From: Rhodospirillaceae bacterium | GTDB taxonomy: Bacteria; Pseudomonadota; Alphaproteobacteria; Kiloniellales; DSM-21159 | Assembly (NCBI GenBank): GCA_006969625.1 | Contig: CP030885.1 | Span: 3,111,430-3,175,429, forward strand | DNA: 64,000 bases | Direction of reading: 5' to 3' | Shown here: positions 55,523 through 64,000 of the stretch, piece by piece | Position numbering within the stretch: the stretch's first letter is position 1 | Layout of the letters: every line of letters begins with the position of its first letter | Program-made: the position numbers and the translations under genes | The notes under the pieces: model-generated | Told to the model about the DNA's origin: nothing | Seen by the model: the letters and a program-made list of their open reading frames with translations, nothing else | Database searches by the model: none

Positions 55523-55541
55523 TCCCCGTTCGGCTTCGCGC

Positions 55542-56177
55542 TCACGCCTTCTTGAGAATCTCCTTGGCCAGCGCAGCGATTTCCTTCGCCGCCTTGCCGC
55601 TCGGCTGAACCTCGCCGACGGCCCGGCCCTCCGACAGCGCCGAGGCGAAGACGACGCGGTTGCCGATCTGAGCCTTCGCCAACCCGGCGCCAAATCCCTT
55701 GATGTCGGCCAGCATCTCCTCGGTCAGCTTGGCGCGCGGCGGCACGCGGTTGAGCACCAGCAGGACCGCTGCGCCCTCGCCCGCCGCCAGCTCCAGCGTG
55801 GGCCGCGTGGCCCAGACGTCCATCGGCGAGGGCTGCACCGGCACCACCACCAGATCGGCGGCGCGCACGGCGATCTTCGCCTCCGTCTCGGCGTGCGGCG
55901 GCGAGTCGATCAGCACCACCTCGTGCTCGCGCGCCAGACGGTCGACCTCGTTGCGCACCCGCCAGCCCTTGATCTGGCTGACCAGCAGGCCTGCCCCAGC
56001 GTCGCCGAGCTGACGTTCGCGCATCTGGTACCACATGGTCAGCGACTGCTGCGGGTCGATGTCGACCACGGCCACCTTCTTCCGTGCAGCGGTGAAGGCG
56101 ACGGCCAGATGCGCGGTCAGAGTGGTCTTTCCGGCCCCGCCCTTCTGCTGGGCGACAGTGATGATCTTCGCGGCCAT
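55542..56177 (-). CDS. Orphan ParA-family ATPase
   Basis: A 211-residue ATPase with the deviant Walker A QQKGGAGKTTLTAHLA, VVDIDPQQSLTMWYQMR, and IDSPPHAETEAKIAVRAADL. It is of the short ParA type without an N-terminal HTH, and no ParB gene is next to it. Such proteins position cargo (plasmids, carboxysomes, chemoreceptor arrays) or the division site. It is convergent with the PadR-like gene. Cargo unknown. Confidence 0.88.
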   Translation of the reverse strand: MAAKIITVAQQKGGAGKTTLTAHLAVAFTAARKKVAVVDIDPQQSLTMWYQMRERQLGDAGAGLLVSQIKGWRVRNEVDRLAREHEVVLIDSPPHAETEAKIAVRAADLVVVPVQPSPMDVWATRPTLELAAGEGAAVLLVLNRVPPRAKLTEEMLADIKGFGAGLAKAQIGNRVVFASALSEGRAVGEVQPSGKAAKEIAALAKEILKKA

Positions 56178-56508
56178 GGCGCCGACTCCTCAGCTTTCGA
56201 TTTTGCGCCGCAGCATAATCGCGCGATTCGCCGAAGACACCATAATCCTGTCAATGTCTTCCCGCGCTGCAGCGGATTCTTGTGGCAGAAGGGCTGCCCT
56301 ATTTACGCAGTTGACGCAGGGAAATTGGAGGCGCAGGCTTTCCTTTACGTGGTCGGCGCGACCGGTCGGAAACGCCCCTCCGCCGACGACGCATAGCTCG
56401 CCGCAATGCCTGTGCGGCGAGGGTGCCGGACGCGCCCCGGCAGGCCCGTAAAGGGCTATGGCCACGATGCCGCCGGGGACCGACGGCCCTCATGGAAGCG
56501 AAGACGGA
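56178..56508. other. Intergenic region before the tandem repeats
   Basis: This stretch holds the promoter region of the parA-like gene and is locally AT-richer (about 56195-56345). I see no convincing gene: open frames here lack third-position GC bias. Confidence 0.5.
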
Positions 56509-56629
56509 AGCCGCCCACCGGGCGGCTTCCGCACGTTGGGCCACCCTGCAGCCGCCCACCGGGCGGCTTCCGCACGTTGGGCCACCCTCAGCCGCCCACC
56601 GGGCGGCTTTCGCACGTCAGGGCGCCCAG
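56509..56629. repeat. Three tandem 40-41-bp repeats, each with a 7-bp hairpin
   Basis: Copies start at 56509, 56550 and 56590. The unit begins AGCCGCCCACCGGGCGGCTT and continues with CGCACGTTGGGCCACCCT. The first two copies are identical apart from the unit end; the third diverges in its last third. Each holds GCCGCCC-ACC-GGGCGGC, a perfect inverted repeat. They end 59 bp before the Sua5/TsaC start and probably lie in its leader or promoter. Confidence 0.85.
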
Positions 56630-56688
56630 AGCCGCCGACCTTGCTCGACGCTGGACAGGCCGCCGCCCAGCCGCTACCCAGCCGGGCC

Positions 56689-57648
56689 ATGCCGCCGATC
56701 CGTGCCGCCAGCCCAGATGCGATCGCCGAAGCCGCCGCCTGCCTGCGGTCCGGCGGACTCGTCGCCTTCCCGACGGAGACGGTCTACGGCCTCGGCGCCG
56801 ACGCCACCGACGACCGGGCGGTCGCCCACATCTTCGCCGCCAAGGGACGGCCGCACTTCAATCCGCTGATCGCCCATTTCGCTGACGCCGACACCGCCGC
56901 CGCCGAGGTGGTCTTCGACGCGCGCGCCGACCGCCTGGCCGCGGAAGTCTGGCCGGGCCCTCTCACGCTTGTCCTGCCGCGCCGCCGCGACTGCCGCATC
57001 TCGCTGCTTTGCTCCGCCGGTCTGGAGACCCAGGCGGTGCGGGTGCCGGACCAGCCGGTGGCGCAGGAACTGCTGCGCGCCGTCGGCCGGCCGGTGGCCG
57101 CGCCCAGCGCCAACCGCTCCGGACGGATCAGCCCCACATCGGCGACCGACGTGGCGGCCGACCTCGGCGACACGGTCGACCTGATCCTCGACGGCGGAGC
57201 CTGCCGCGTCGGCATCGAGTCCAGCATACTGGACCTGTCCGGCCGGCACCCGCGCCTGCTGCGCCCGGGCGGCCTGTCGCTGGAGCGCCTGAGCGAGCTG
57301 CTCGGCGAAGCGCCCGAATTCGCGGAACCCGGCGGCGCCGTCACGTCTCCCGGCATGCTGGAAAGCCACTACGCCCCGGACAAACCCTTGCGGCTGGAGG
57401 TCGACGACCCGCAGCCGGACGAGGGCCTGCTGGCCTTCGGAGCCGAGGTCCCGGCCGGGGCGGCCGCCACCTTGAACCTCTCCCCGACCGGCGACACCAC
57501 GGAGGCGGCGGCGAACCTCTTCGCCTACCTGCGCCGTCTCGATGCGGCGCCAGTGCGCGCCCTGGCGGCCATGCCGATCCCCGACATCGGCCTGGGTTTG
57601 GCGATCCGCGACCGCCTGCGCCGCGCCTCCGCGCCGCGGTCCGCCTAG
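56689..57648 (+). CDS. tsaC: Threonylcarbamoyl-AMP synthase (Sua5/YrdC type)
   Basis: A 319-residue enzyme. The YrdC domain (1-200) has GGLVAFPTETVYGLGADATD, AAKGRPHFNPLIAH and APSANRSGRISPTSA. The C-terminal Sua5 domain (225-315) starts after SPGMLESHYAPDKPL, the flexible linker motif that closes the active site. It makes threonylcarbamoyl-AMP for the t6A modification of tRNAs reading ANN codons. The ATG at 56689 fits the family start; the frame stays open upstream through the repeats, which encode nothing familiar. Confidence 0.93.
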   Translation: MPPIRAASPDAIAEAAACLRSGGLVAFPTETVYGLGADATDDRAVAHIFAAKGRPHFNPLIAHFADADTAAAEVVFDARADRLAAEVWPGPLTLVLPRRRDCRISLLCSAGLETQAVRVPDQPVAQELLRAVGRPVAAPSANRSGRISPTSATDVAADLGDTVDLILDGGACRVGIESSILDLSGRHPRLLRPGGLSLERLSELLGEAPEFAEPGGAVTSPGMLESHYAPDKPLRLEVDDPQPDEGLLAFGAEVPAGAAATLNLSPTGDTTEAAANLFAYLRRLDAAPVRALAAMPIPDIGLGLAIRDRLRRASAPRSA

Positions 57649-57681
57649 CCGAGCCGACTGGGAGCGTCTAGACTCCGCGTC

Positions 57682-59130
57682 ATGCCCGAAGGAACCCGCA
57701 TTCATGAACGCCACGCCCGCCTGAAGGACGCGCTCGTCGGCGTGGTCGGCTCACGCAACCTGATTGCCGAGGCCCAGGCCCTGGAGCCGCATCTGCGCGA
57801 CTGGCGAGGCCGCTACGTCGGCCGCACGCCCTTCATGGTCCGCCCCGGCAGCACGGCGGAGGTCGCCGAGGTGGTGAGACTCTGCGCCGAGGCGCGCGTG
57901 CCTATGGTGCCGCAGGGCGGCAACACCGGCCTCGTCGCGGGCGCGATCCCCTTCGAAGCAGGCGAGGAGGTGGTCGTCAACCTAGGCCGTCTGAACCGCA
58001 TCCGCGACCTGGACGCCGCCAACTTCACCGTCACGGTGGAGGCCGGCTGCATCCTGCAGGACATCCAGGCTGCCGCGGCCGAGGCCGACCGCCTGTTCCC
58101 GCTGAGCCTGGGCGCCGAGGGCACCTGCCAGATCGGCGGCAACTTGGCGACCAACGCCGGCGGCGTCCAGGTGCTGCGCTACGGCAACGCGCGCGAGCTC
58201 GTGCTGGGCCTCGAGGTCGTGCTGCCGGACGGGCAGGTCTGGGACGGCTTGCGCGGTCTGCGCAAGGACAACACCGGCTACGACCTGAAGCAGCTCTTCA
58301 TCGGCGCGGAGGGCACGCTCGGCATCATCACGGCTGCAGTGCTCGAGCTGTTCGCCCGGCCGCGCGAGACGGTCACCGCCTTCGTCGCCGTACCGAGTCC
58401 CGAGGCGGCCGTCGAGCTGCTGGGCCGCACCCGCAGCGGCACCGGCGAGGCCGTCACCTCCTTCGAGCTCATCCCACGCATCGGCCTGGAGATGGCCGTG
58501 CGGCACGTCGAGGGCTGCAGCGATCCGCTGGCCGAACCTTCGCCCTGGTACGTCCTGATCGAGCTGTACGGCGGCCGGGAGGACGGCAGCCTGGGCGCGG
58601 CGCTGGAAACGGTGCTGGCGCGAGCCTTCGAGGACGCGCTGGTCCCCGACGCCGCGCTCGCCCAGAACGCGCAGCAGGCAGCCGACTTCTGGCGTCTGCG
58701 CGAGGGGATCGTCGAAGGACAGCTCTACGAAGGCGGCTCCATCAAGAACGACGTCTCGGTCGCCGTCTCCCGAGTGCCCGCGTTCATCGCGACGGCCAGC
58801 GCCGAGGTCGAGCGGCTCTGCCCCGGCATCCGCCCGGTCGCCTTCGGCCACGTCGGCGACGGCAACGTGCACTTCAACCTCAGCCAACCGGAGAGCGCCG
58901 AGCGCGACGACTTCCTGGCGCGCTGGGACGAGATCGCCCATGCGGTGCACGACGTGACGGCGCGCATGGGCGGCTCGATCTCGGCCGAGCACGGGCTGGG
59001 GCGCATGAAGGTGCAGGAAGCCGAACGCCTCAAATCCCCGGTCGAGCTGGCAATGATGCGCGCCGTCAAGCGGTGCTTCGACCCGCGCAACCTGATGAAT
59101 CCCGGCAAGCTCGTCGATCCGGGCTCCTGA
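57682..59130 (+). CDS. FAD-linked oxidase of GlcD/D-2-hydroxyglutarate dehydrogenase type
   Basis: A 482-residue flavoprotein of the PCMH/VAO family. The FAD domain has MVPQGGNTGLVAGAIP and GGNLATNAGGVQVLRYGNAR; the C-terminal cap has FGHVGDGNVHFNLS and GGSISAEHGLGRMKVQEAER, with His ligands for metal and the catalytic pair. It oxidises a D-2-hydroxy acid (D-lactate, glycolate, D-2-hydroxyglutarate). No GlcE/GlcF partners are near, which favours a single-chain D-2-hydroxyglutarate-type enzyme. It starts 33 bp after tsaC. Confidence 0.88.
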   Translation: MPEGTRIHERHARLKDALVGVVGSRNLIAEAQALEPHLRDWRGRYVGRTPFMVRPGSTAEVAEVVRLCAEARVPMVPQGGNTGLVAGAIPFEAGEEVVVNLGRLNRIRDLDAANFTVTVEAGCILQDIQAAAAEADRLFPLSLGAEGTCQIGGNLATNAGGVQVLRYGNARELVLGLEVVLPDGQVWDGLRGLRKDNTGYDLKQLFIGAEGTLGIITAAVLELFARPRETVTAFVAVPSPEAAVELLGRTRSGTGEAVTSFELIPRIGLEMAVRHVEGCSDPLAEPSPWYVLIELYGGREDGSLGAALETVLARAFEDALVPDAALAQNAQQAADFWRLREGIVEGQLYEGGSIKNDVSVAVSRVPAFIATASAEVERLCPGIRPVAFGHVGDGNVHFNLSQPESAERDDFLARWDEIAHAVHDVTARMGGSISAEHGLGRMKVQEAERLKSPVELAMMRAVKRCFDPRNLMNPGKLVDPGS

Positions 59131-59258
59131 CGCGCCTCGACCCCACCTCCGCTCGATCCCGTTATCGATTCCTTAACGAACCCGCTGCTACCCGTCGGAT
59201 TGAGTCGCGACGTGCGTGCGCTTCGCGGCCGGCACGCATTCGGCACGGTACGTCGGCG

Positions 59259-60947
59259 ATGTTCCTTACTTTCGACAGCGTGGCACTCAAGCGGCTGCTC
59301 GACCCGATCGGCACCCCGACCTTCGTCGTCGACGTGCTCGCGGACGGCAGCTTTCGCTACGCCGCCTTCAACGCCCTCAACGAACAGCGCTCGGGGATCG
59401 CGCACGCCGACATCGTCGGACGCGCGCCCGACGATGTCGTGGAGGCGGGCCTCGCCGCACACCTGATCTCGCGCTACCGGGCCTGCGTCGAGGCTGGAAC
59501 GGTGATCGAGTACGACGAGGAACTGTGGATTACCGGAGAGGCGCGTGTCTGGCATACCTCGCTGTCGCCCCTGTTCGACGCCGAAGGGCGGGTGGCGCGC
59601 ATTCTCGGCACGTCCAACGACGTCACCGCCCTGCGCGCCCAGCAGGCCGCCTTGAAGGATCGCGAGCAGCGGCTGGCCAATCTGGTCGAGGGCTCGCTGC
59701 AGGGCATCATCATCCATCGCCACCACCGACCGCTGTTCTGCAACGCCGCCTTCGCCAAGATCTACGGCTACGACTCGCCGCAGGACGTGCTTGCCGAGCC
59801 CAACCTCTTGCACCTGGTGGCACCGGAAGAGCGCGAGAACTCGATCCGCCTGTGCCGCTTGGCAGACAGCGCGGCCGATCTGGACCGGTTCGCGCGCGTG
59901 CGCAACCTGACCCGCAGCGGGTTCCCTCTTTGGGTCGAGCTTCGCGCCCGGCGCATCGACTGGGACGGCAAACCGGCCCTCCAGATGACCGTCGTCGACG
60001 TCACCAAGCGCAAGCACTTCGAAGACGAGCTGATCGCCTCAAAGGAGATTCTGGAGCAGCAGGCGACCTCGCTGGCGAGCCTCGCCGAGGATCTGGAAAC
60101 CGCGCGCGCGGAGGCCGAGAGCGCACGCAAGTCCGCCGAGCAGGCCAGCCGCGCCAAGAACCACTTCCTGGCGACCATGAGCCACGAGTTGCGCACGCCG
60201 TTGAACGCCATTCTGGGCTTTTCCGAGATCATCGCCGAAGAGGCCTTCGGTCCCTCGGGCGTGCCGCAGTACGCCGACTACGCCCAGGACATCAATTCGA
60301 GCGGTCGGCACCTCTTGGAACTGATCAACGACATCCTGGACATCGCGAAGATCGAAGCCGGCAAGCTGGAAATCCAGCCCGACCACCTGGATCTGAGAGA
60401 GATCCTGGAATCCTGCCGTCGGCTGAGCGCGGTCAAGGCGCGTGAGCGCAACCTGCAGCTCGAGGTCGACATCGCGCCGGGGGCCCAGATGGTCTACGCC
60501 GACATGCGAGCCCTGAAGCAGATCCTCTTCAACCTCTTGTCGAACGCGATCAAGTTCTCGGAGCGCGACGGCAAGATCTTGCTCTCGGCGCGACGCTGCG
60601 AGGACGACGCTGTGGAGATCGCCGTCGAGGACCACGGCATCGGCATTCCCGAAGATCAGCTCGATCACATCTTCGAACCCTTCCACCAGCTCGACAACAG
60701 CTACAATCGCGGGTCTGGGGGCACCGGCCTGGGTCTGGCCCTTGTCAAGGCGCTGACCGAGCTGCATGGCGGATCGATCCGCCTGCACAGCCAGTCGGGC
60801 ATCGGCACGAGCGTGAGCCTGACCTTCCCGACGAGCCGTTACGAGGACCAGCTTGGCGACGAGCAGGCGGCCGACGATGCGGTCGACTGCTCGGCAGTCG
60901 GCCTGCCTCCTGTCGCACCCTCGGCGCCCCGCTCGATCGCGAGCTGA
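59259..60947 (+). CDS. PAS-PAS sensor histidine kinase (orphan)
   Basis: A 562-residue soluble kinase. Residues 15-125 form PAS 1 (PTFVVDVLADGSFRYAAFNA) and 135-250 PAS 2 (GSLQGIIIHRHHRPLFCNAA), followed by a coiled coil at about 255-300. HisKA has His309 (TMSHELRTPLNAILGFSE), HATPase_c has VEDHGIGIPEDQL and GGTGLGLALVK. The ATG at 59259 is chosen for the PAS start; upstream residues are unlike a protein. No response regulator adjoins. The kinase core is close to those at 35563 and 38951. Confidence 0.88.
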   Translation: MFLTFDSVALKRLLDPIGTPTFVVDVLADGSFRYAAFNALNEQRSGIAHADIVGRAPDDVVEAGLAAHLISRYRACVEAGTVIEYDEELWITGEARVWHTSLSPLFDAEGRVARILGTSNDVTALRAQQAALKDREQRLANLVEGSLQGIIIHRHHRPLFCNAAFAKIYGYDSPQDVLAEPNLLHLVAPEERENSIRLCRLADSAADLDRFARVRNLTRSGFPLWVELRARRIDWDGKPALQMTVVDVTKRKHFEDELIASKEILEQQATSLASLAEDLETARAEAESARKSAEQASRAKNHFLATMSHELRTPLNAILGFSEIIAEEAFGPSGVPQYADYAQDINSSGRHLLELINDILDIAKIEAGKLEIQPDHLDLREILESCRRLSAVKARERNLQLEVDIAPGAQMVYADMRALKQILFNLLSNAIKFSERDGKILLSARRCEDDAVEIAVEDHGIGIPEDQLDHIFEPFHQLDNSYNRGSGGTGLGLALVKALTELHGGSIRLHSQSGIGTSVSLTFPTSRYEDQLGDEQAADDAVDCSAVGLPPVAPSAPRSIAS

Positions 60948-61059
60948 AACCCCCCGGCATCGCTTGCCCGCCCATTGCCTCGGCATGGTGCGCAACCTAC
61001 TGTCCGTGGCGCAGAGAGGCGCAGCGCAAGCGCCTCCGCCCAGACCGGAGGAACGCCCG

Positions 61060-62871
61060 ATGGCCGACTACCGTCCGCCGATCGACGACATGCGCTTTGC
61101 CTTGCGCGAGGTGGCCGCGCTGGAGCAGCTCGCCACCCTCGACGGCTTCGCCGAAGCCGATCCGCAGCTCATCGATCAGGTCCTGGAAGAGGCCGGCAAG
61201 TTGGCGAGCGAGGTGCTGGCGCCCCTCAACCATCCGGGCGACCGGACCGGCGCCGTCTACGAGAACGGCGTCGTGCGCACGCCAGAGGGCTTCAAGGAGG
61301 CTTACCACACCTACGTGGATGCGGGCTGGAACACCCTGCCTTTCGACCCCGACTACGGCGGCCAGGGCCTGCCGTGGGTGGTGGCCGGCGCCATCCAGGA
61401 GATGTGGAACGCCGCCAACATGTCCTTCGCCCTCTGCCCGCTGCTCAACCAGGGCGCGGTCGAACTGCTGACCGCGCACGGCAGCGCGGAGCACAAGGAA
61501 ACCTACCTGCCCAGGATGATCACCGGCGAGTGGACCGGCACGATGAACCTGACCGAGCCGCAGGCCGGCTCCGACGTCGGCGCGGTCAGGACGCGCGCGG
61601 TGAAGAACGGCGACCACTACCTGATCCAGGGCCAGAAGATCTACATCACCTACGGCGAGCACGACTTCACCGACAACATCGTCCACCTGGTCCTCGCCCG
61701 CACGCCCGAAGCGCCCGAAGGCACGCGCGGCATCAGCCTGTTCGTGGTGCCCAAGTTCCTGGTCAACGAGGACGGCAGCTTGGGTCCGAAGAACGACCTG
61801 CGCTGCGTGTCGATCGAGCACAAGCTGGGCATCCACGCCTCGCCCACCTGCGTGATGGCCTACGGCGATTCCGGTGGTGCCGTCGGCTACCTGATCGGCG
61901 ACGAGAACCAGGGCATGAAGCAGATGTTCACGATGATGAACAATGCCCGCCTCGCCGTCGGCATCCAGGGCGTCGGCATCGCCGAACGCGCCTACCAGCA
62001 CGCCCGCACCTACGCCTTCGAGCGGGTGCAAAGCCGCGACGTCGCCGAGCCGGCCGGCAATGCCGTACCCATCGTCCGCCACCCGGACGTGCGGCGCATG
62101 CTGCTGACCATGAAGGCGCAGATCGAGGCGGCGCGCGGCCTGTCGTACTACGCGCTGGCCGGCCTCGACCGCGCCAATGCCGCCGGCGACGAAAAGGCGC
62201 GTCAGCAGCAGCTCGTCGACACGGTGGAGCTGCTGACGCCGGTGGTGAAGGCCTGGGCCACCGACGTCGGGGTCGAGGTCGCCTCGCTGGGCGTCCAGGT
62301 GCACGGCGGCATGGGTTTCATCGAGGAGACCGGCGCCGCCCAGTACCTGCGCGACGCACGCATCGCGCCGATCTACGAGGGGACCAACGGCATCCAGGCG
62401 CTCGACCTGGTCAACCGCAAGGTCATCCGCCACCGCGGCTTCCCGGCGCGCAGCTTCGCCGCCACCGTGCGCCGCGAGGTCGAGGCCCTGGAAGCGCAGC
62501 CCGGCGCCGACTTCGCCGACCTGCGCGGCGAGCTGCTGGCGGGCGCCGAGGCCCTCGAGGCCACCACCGACTGGCTGGTCGAGACCTGGGCGGCCGACCC
62601 GCGCAAGACGGCTGCGGCCTCGACGCCCTACCTGCGCCTGCTCGGCATCCTCGGCGGCGGCTGGGCGCTGGCGCGCCAGGCCAATGCGGCCGCCCGAGAC
62701 CTGGCCGCGGAGGACGGCGCCGCTGCCAATGGCGCGGGCCGCTTCCTCGAGGCCAAGATCAAGACGGCGCGCTTCTATGCCGATAACGTCCTGCCCCAGG
62801 CGTCGGCGGCGACCGCCGCGGTGATCCGCGGCGCGGCCACCACGCTCGACCTCGACGACGCGGAGTTCTGA
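61060..62871 (+). CDS. Acyl-CoA dehydrogenase (DmdC-like long form)
   Basis: A 603-residue flavoenzyme, longer than the usual 380-400. MNLTEPQAGSDVGAVRTRAV and GQKIYITYGEHDFTDNIVHL, given as GQKIYITYGEHDF, are the flavin and acyl sites. IAPIYEGTNGIQALDLVNRK holds the likely catalytic Glu. Residues 440-600 are an extra C-terminal domain as in DmdC, the 3-methylmercaptopropionyl-CoA dehydrogenase of DMSP breakdown, and in long-chain relatives. GGAG precedes the ATG. No other dmd gene is in view, so the substrate is left open. Confidence 0.9.
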   Translation: MADYRPPIDDMRFALREVAALEQLATLDGFAEADPQLIDQVLEEAGKLASEVLAPLNHPGDRTGAVYENGVVRTPEGFKEAYHTYVDAGWNTLPFDPDYGGQGLPWVVAGAIQEMWNAANMSFALCPLLNQGAVELLTAHGSAEHKETYLPRMITGEWTGTMNLTEPQAGSDVGAVRTRAVKNGDHYLIQGQKIYITYGEHDFTDNIVHLVLARTPEAPEGTRGISLFVVPKFLVNEDGSLGPKNDLRCVSIEHKLGIHASPTCVMAYGDSGGAVGYLIGDENQGMKQMFTMMNNARLAVGIQGVGIAERAYQHARTYAFERVQSRDVAEPAGNAVPIVRHPDVRRMLLTMKAQIEAARGLSYYALAGLDRANAAGDEKARQQQLVDTVELLTPVVKAWATDVGVEVASLGVQVHGGMGFIEETGAAQYLRDARIAPIYEGTNGIQALDLVNRKVIRHRGFPARSFAATVRREVEALEAQPGADFADLRGELLAGAEALEATTDWLVETWAADPRKTAAASTPYLRLLGILGGGWALARQANAAARDLAAEDGAAANGAGRFLEAKIKTARFYADNVLPQASAATAAVIRGAATTLDLDDAEF

Positions 62872-62912
62872 GCAGGCAACAGCTCTCGCGCACGAAGATA
62901 GGGTCGTCGACG

Positions 62913-63923
62913 TCATACCCGTATCAGCGGCTGATGGGCGCAGCGGAACGAACCGCCTGCCATGCAGGGCACACGGTAGGGGATCCGGATCACCTCGAAA
63001 CGCCGCTCCTCCAGCGCCCGGGCGACGAAGTCCAACTCGGGCTCGGCCGGAACCACGACCGTACGGTCGTCGAGCACCAGGTTGTTGCAGGCCATGTGCG
63101 CCTTCGCCAGGGCCTTGGGCACGGCAAAGACGTCCCAGTCCTTCATGAAATCCGGCAGACCCTCGGGCAGCGCCTCCAGACTCGCCACGGCCACGCCCTC
63201 GCGCGGCGTCATCAGGACGCAGTCGAGGTGTGGAAACATCGGATCGATCGCCACGGTCTCGACCCGGTACTCCGGGCCGAGAACGTGCTGCAGCCAGCGC
63301 GCACCCTCGGGATTGCTGCAGCCGCCGGAATGGCCGACCAGGACGCGCCGGCCCAGCACGAAGACGTCGCCCCCTTCCAGGTAGCCCCAACCGGGCCCCT
63401 CGTTGGAGTCGTCGGCGCCGCCGTCCGGCTGCGCGAAGTAGCGGGCCCCCCGGTCCATCGTCCGGGCGAGGATCTCGCGGATGGCGAAGCGCTGGCGGCG
63501 GTGAAACAGGCTGCGCGGCGCCAGCTCGATGACGTTGTTGCCGATCGTCACGAAGGGGTCGCGCATCCAGCCGGTGGCAACACCGTGCTCCTCGCCACGC
63601 GGAAACTTGCGGTTGGCAGGACTGATCGGCCCGGCGACGTGCACCTTCACCCCCAGACGCTCGAGCAGGTCGATGGCGCCACGGATCTGGCCGCTGAACT
63701 CGGCGAAGAGCTCGGGATCGGCCTCCTTGACGTCGCGCCCCTGGTTCTTTGCCCAGAATTTCCCGAACCGTCCCTGGGCCCGCAGCTTCACGTCGCTCAG
63801 AAAGATCGGCAGCACCCAGGTGTCGGGCGAGCCGTAGACGCACTCCTTCAGCGTCGCCCACTCGGATTCTACATGGATCGGCTGCAGGGCGCGGGCGGGC
63901 CGCTCGGCCAGGGTCTGGCTCAT
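62913..63923 (-). CDS. Amidinotransferase/arginine-deiminase-fold enzyme
   Basis: A 336-residue pentein-fold enzyme. GWMRDPFVTIGNNVIELAPR, YLEGGDVFVLGRRVLVGHSG, MFPHLDCVLMTP and GGSFRCAHQPLIRV supply Asp, His and the catalytic Cys of the Cys-His-Asp triad. The layout is nearer to glycine or inosamine-phosphate amidinotransferase than to dimethylargininase, but either is possible. GGAGGA seven bases before the ATG at 63923 fixes the start. It acts on a guanidino compound. Convergent with the acyl-CoA dehydrogenase gene. Confidence 0.85.
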   Translation of the reverse strand: MSQTLAERPARALQPIHVESEWATLKECVYGSPDTWVLPIFLSDVKLRAQGRFGKFWAKNQGRDVKEADPELFAEFSGQIRGAIDLLERLGVKVHVAGPISPANRKFPRGEEHGVATGWMRDPFVTIGNNVIELAPRSLFHRRQRFAIREILARTMDRGARYFAQPDGGADDSNEGPGWGYLEGGDVFVLGRRVLVGHSGGCSNPEGARWLQHVLGPEYRVETVAIDPMFPHLDCVLMTPREGVAVASLEALPEGLPDFMKDWDVFAVPKALAKAHMACNNLVLDDRTVVVPAEPELDFVARALEERRFEVIRIPYRVPCMAGGSFRCAHQPLIRV

Positions 63924-64000
63924 CGGATCCTCCTCCGGGGTCTTCGTTCGTGCCAGTCTAGCCGCGGGTCTAGGCGGCAACAGCGCGAAGAGCGCAAGCA

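Noticed and set aside
55542..56177. Plasmid or replicon partition locus with origin
   Set aside because: The ParA gene has no ParB partner, no Rep gene and no iterons; chromosomal orphan ParA proteins are common.
56509..56629. CRISPR array
   Set aside because: The three units are contiguous without unique spacers, and no cas gene is near.
56458..56688. N-terminal extension of Sua5/TsaC through the repeats
   Set aside because: It would give a PPGGFRT-type repeat peptide unknown in the family; the YrdC domain starts normally after 56689.

Overview
The window is one contiguous piece of a high-GC (roughly two-thirds GC), gene-dense bacterial chromosome. Codons end almost always in G or C, and many neighbouring genes overlap by 4 bp. 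The gene content points to an alphaproteobacterium, most likely a Rhodospirillales-like environmental or marine lineage: homospermidine synthase beside a PLP decarboxylase, a SAM-II-like riboswitch, TAXI-type TRAP transport, a fused TRAP permease, a cobalt nitrile hydratase, a DmdC-type acyl-CoA dehydrogenase and several orphan HWE/HisKA-style sensor kinases. This is inferred from gene types; no rRNA is present to settle it.

1-10.7 kb is a catabolic region. It holds an omega-amino-acid aminotransferase, a GntR/FCD regulator, a small cupin, a two-gene GMC dehydrogenase (gluconate-2-dehydrogenase type), a DMT exporter and HyuA/HyuB hydantoinase-type subunits. The three promoter regions share a 12-bp motif (ATGRTATCACAT or one mismatch), the best candidate operator for the GntR protein. 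A TorT-like periplasmic protein runs off the left edge and an AraC regulator closes the region.

11.8-23 kb is a copper/silver resistance island. Leftward it carries CusF, CusA, a CusB adaptor fused to four tandem CusF-like modules, a Cys-containing exported protein, a DUF411 protein and a DUF2652 cyclase-like protein. Rightward it carries a CPH-type (CopB) P-type ATPase and a Met-rich Spy/CpxP-like protein. A frameshifted small gene follows cusF. No outer-membrane channel and no metal regulator are in view.

23.2-35.6 kb is a second catabolic region. It has a LysR regulator, then a leftward five-gene operon (carboxymuconolactone decarboxylase-like, ornithine-cyclodeaminase-like, bicupin of gentisate-dioxygenase type, DHDPS-family lyase, ferredoxin-reductase-like flavoprotein). 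Diverging from it are a TAXI receptor with a fused TRAP permease, then a MarR regulator and a Rieske ring hydroxylase (alpha, beta) with a TauE permease. The two divergent promoter regions share a TTCG-N8-CGAA inverted repeat, suggesting one regulon. The hydroxylase resembles the salicylate/anthranilate group, so an aromatic acid is the likely substrate class.

35.6-49.6 kb has two orphan sensor kinases, a DUF6064 membrane protein, an aldo/keto reductase, a cobalt-type nitrile hydratase operon (alpha, beta, accessory), and a sulfonate-type ABC transporter with OsmC behind a SAM-II-like riboswitch. A membrane/exported pair and a FecR plus CHASE2-adenylate cyclase pair follow.

49.6-64 kb holds polyamine genes (PLP decarboxylase with a structured leader, homospermidine synthase), a DUF482 acyltransferase, a TPR/Sel1 protein, a PadR-like regulator and an orphan ParA. 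Three 40-bp tandem hairpin repeats precede Sua5/TsaC. A GlcD-like FAD oxidase, a third PAS kinase, an acyl-CoA dehydrogenase and an amidinotransferase-family enzyme complete the window.

Most calls rest on family recognition by eye from translated sequence; no search was run.
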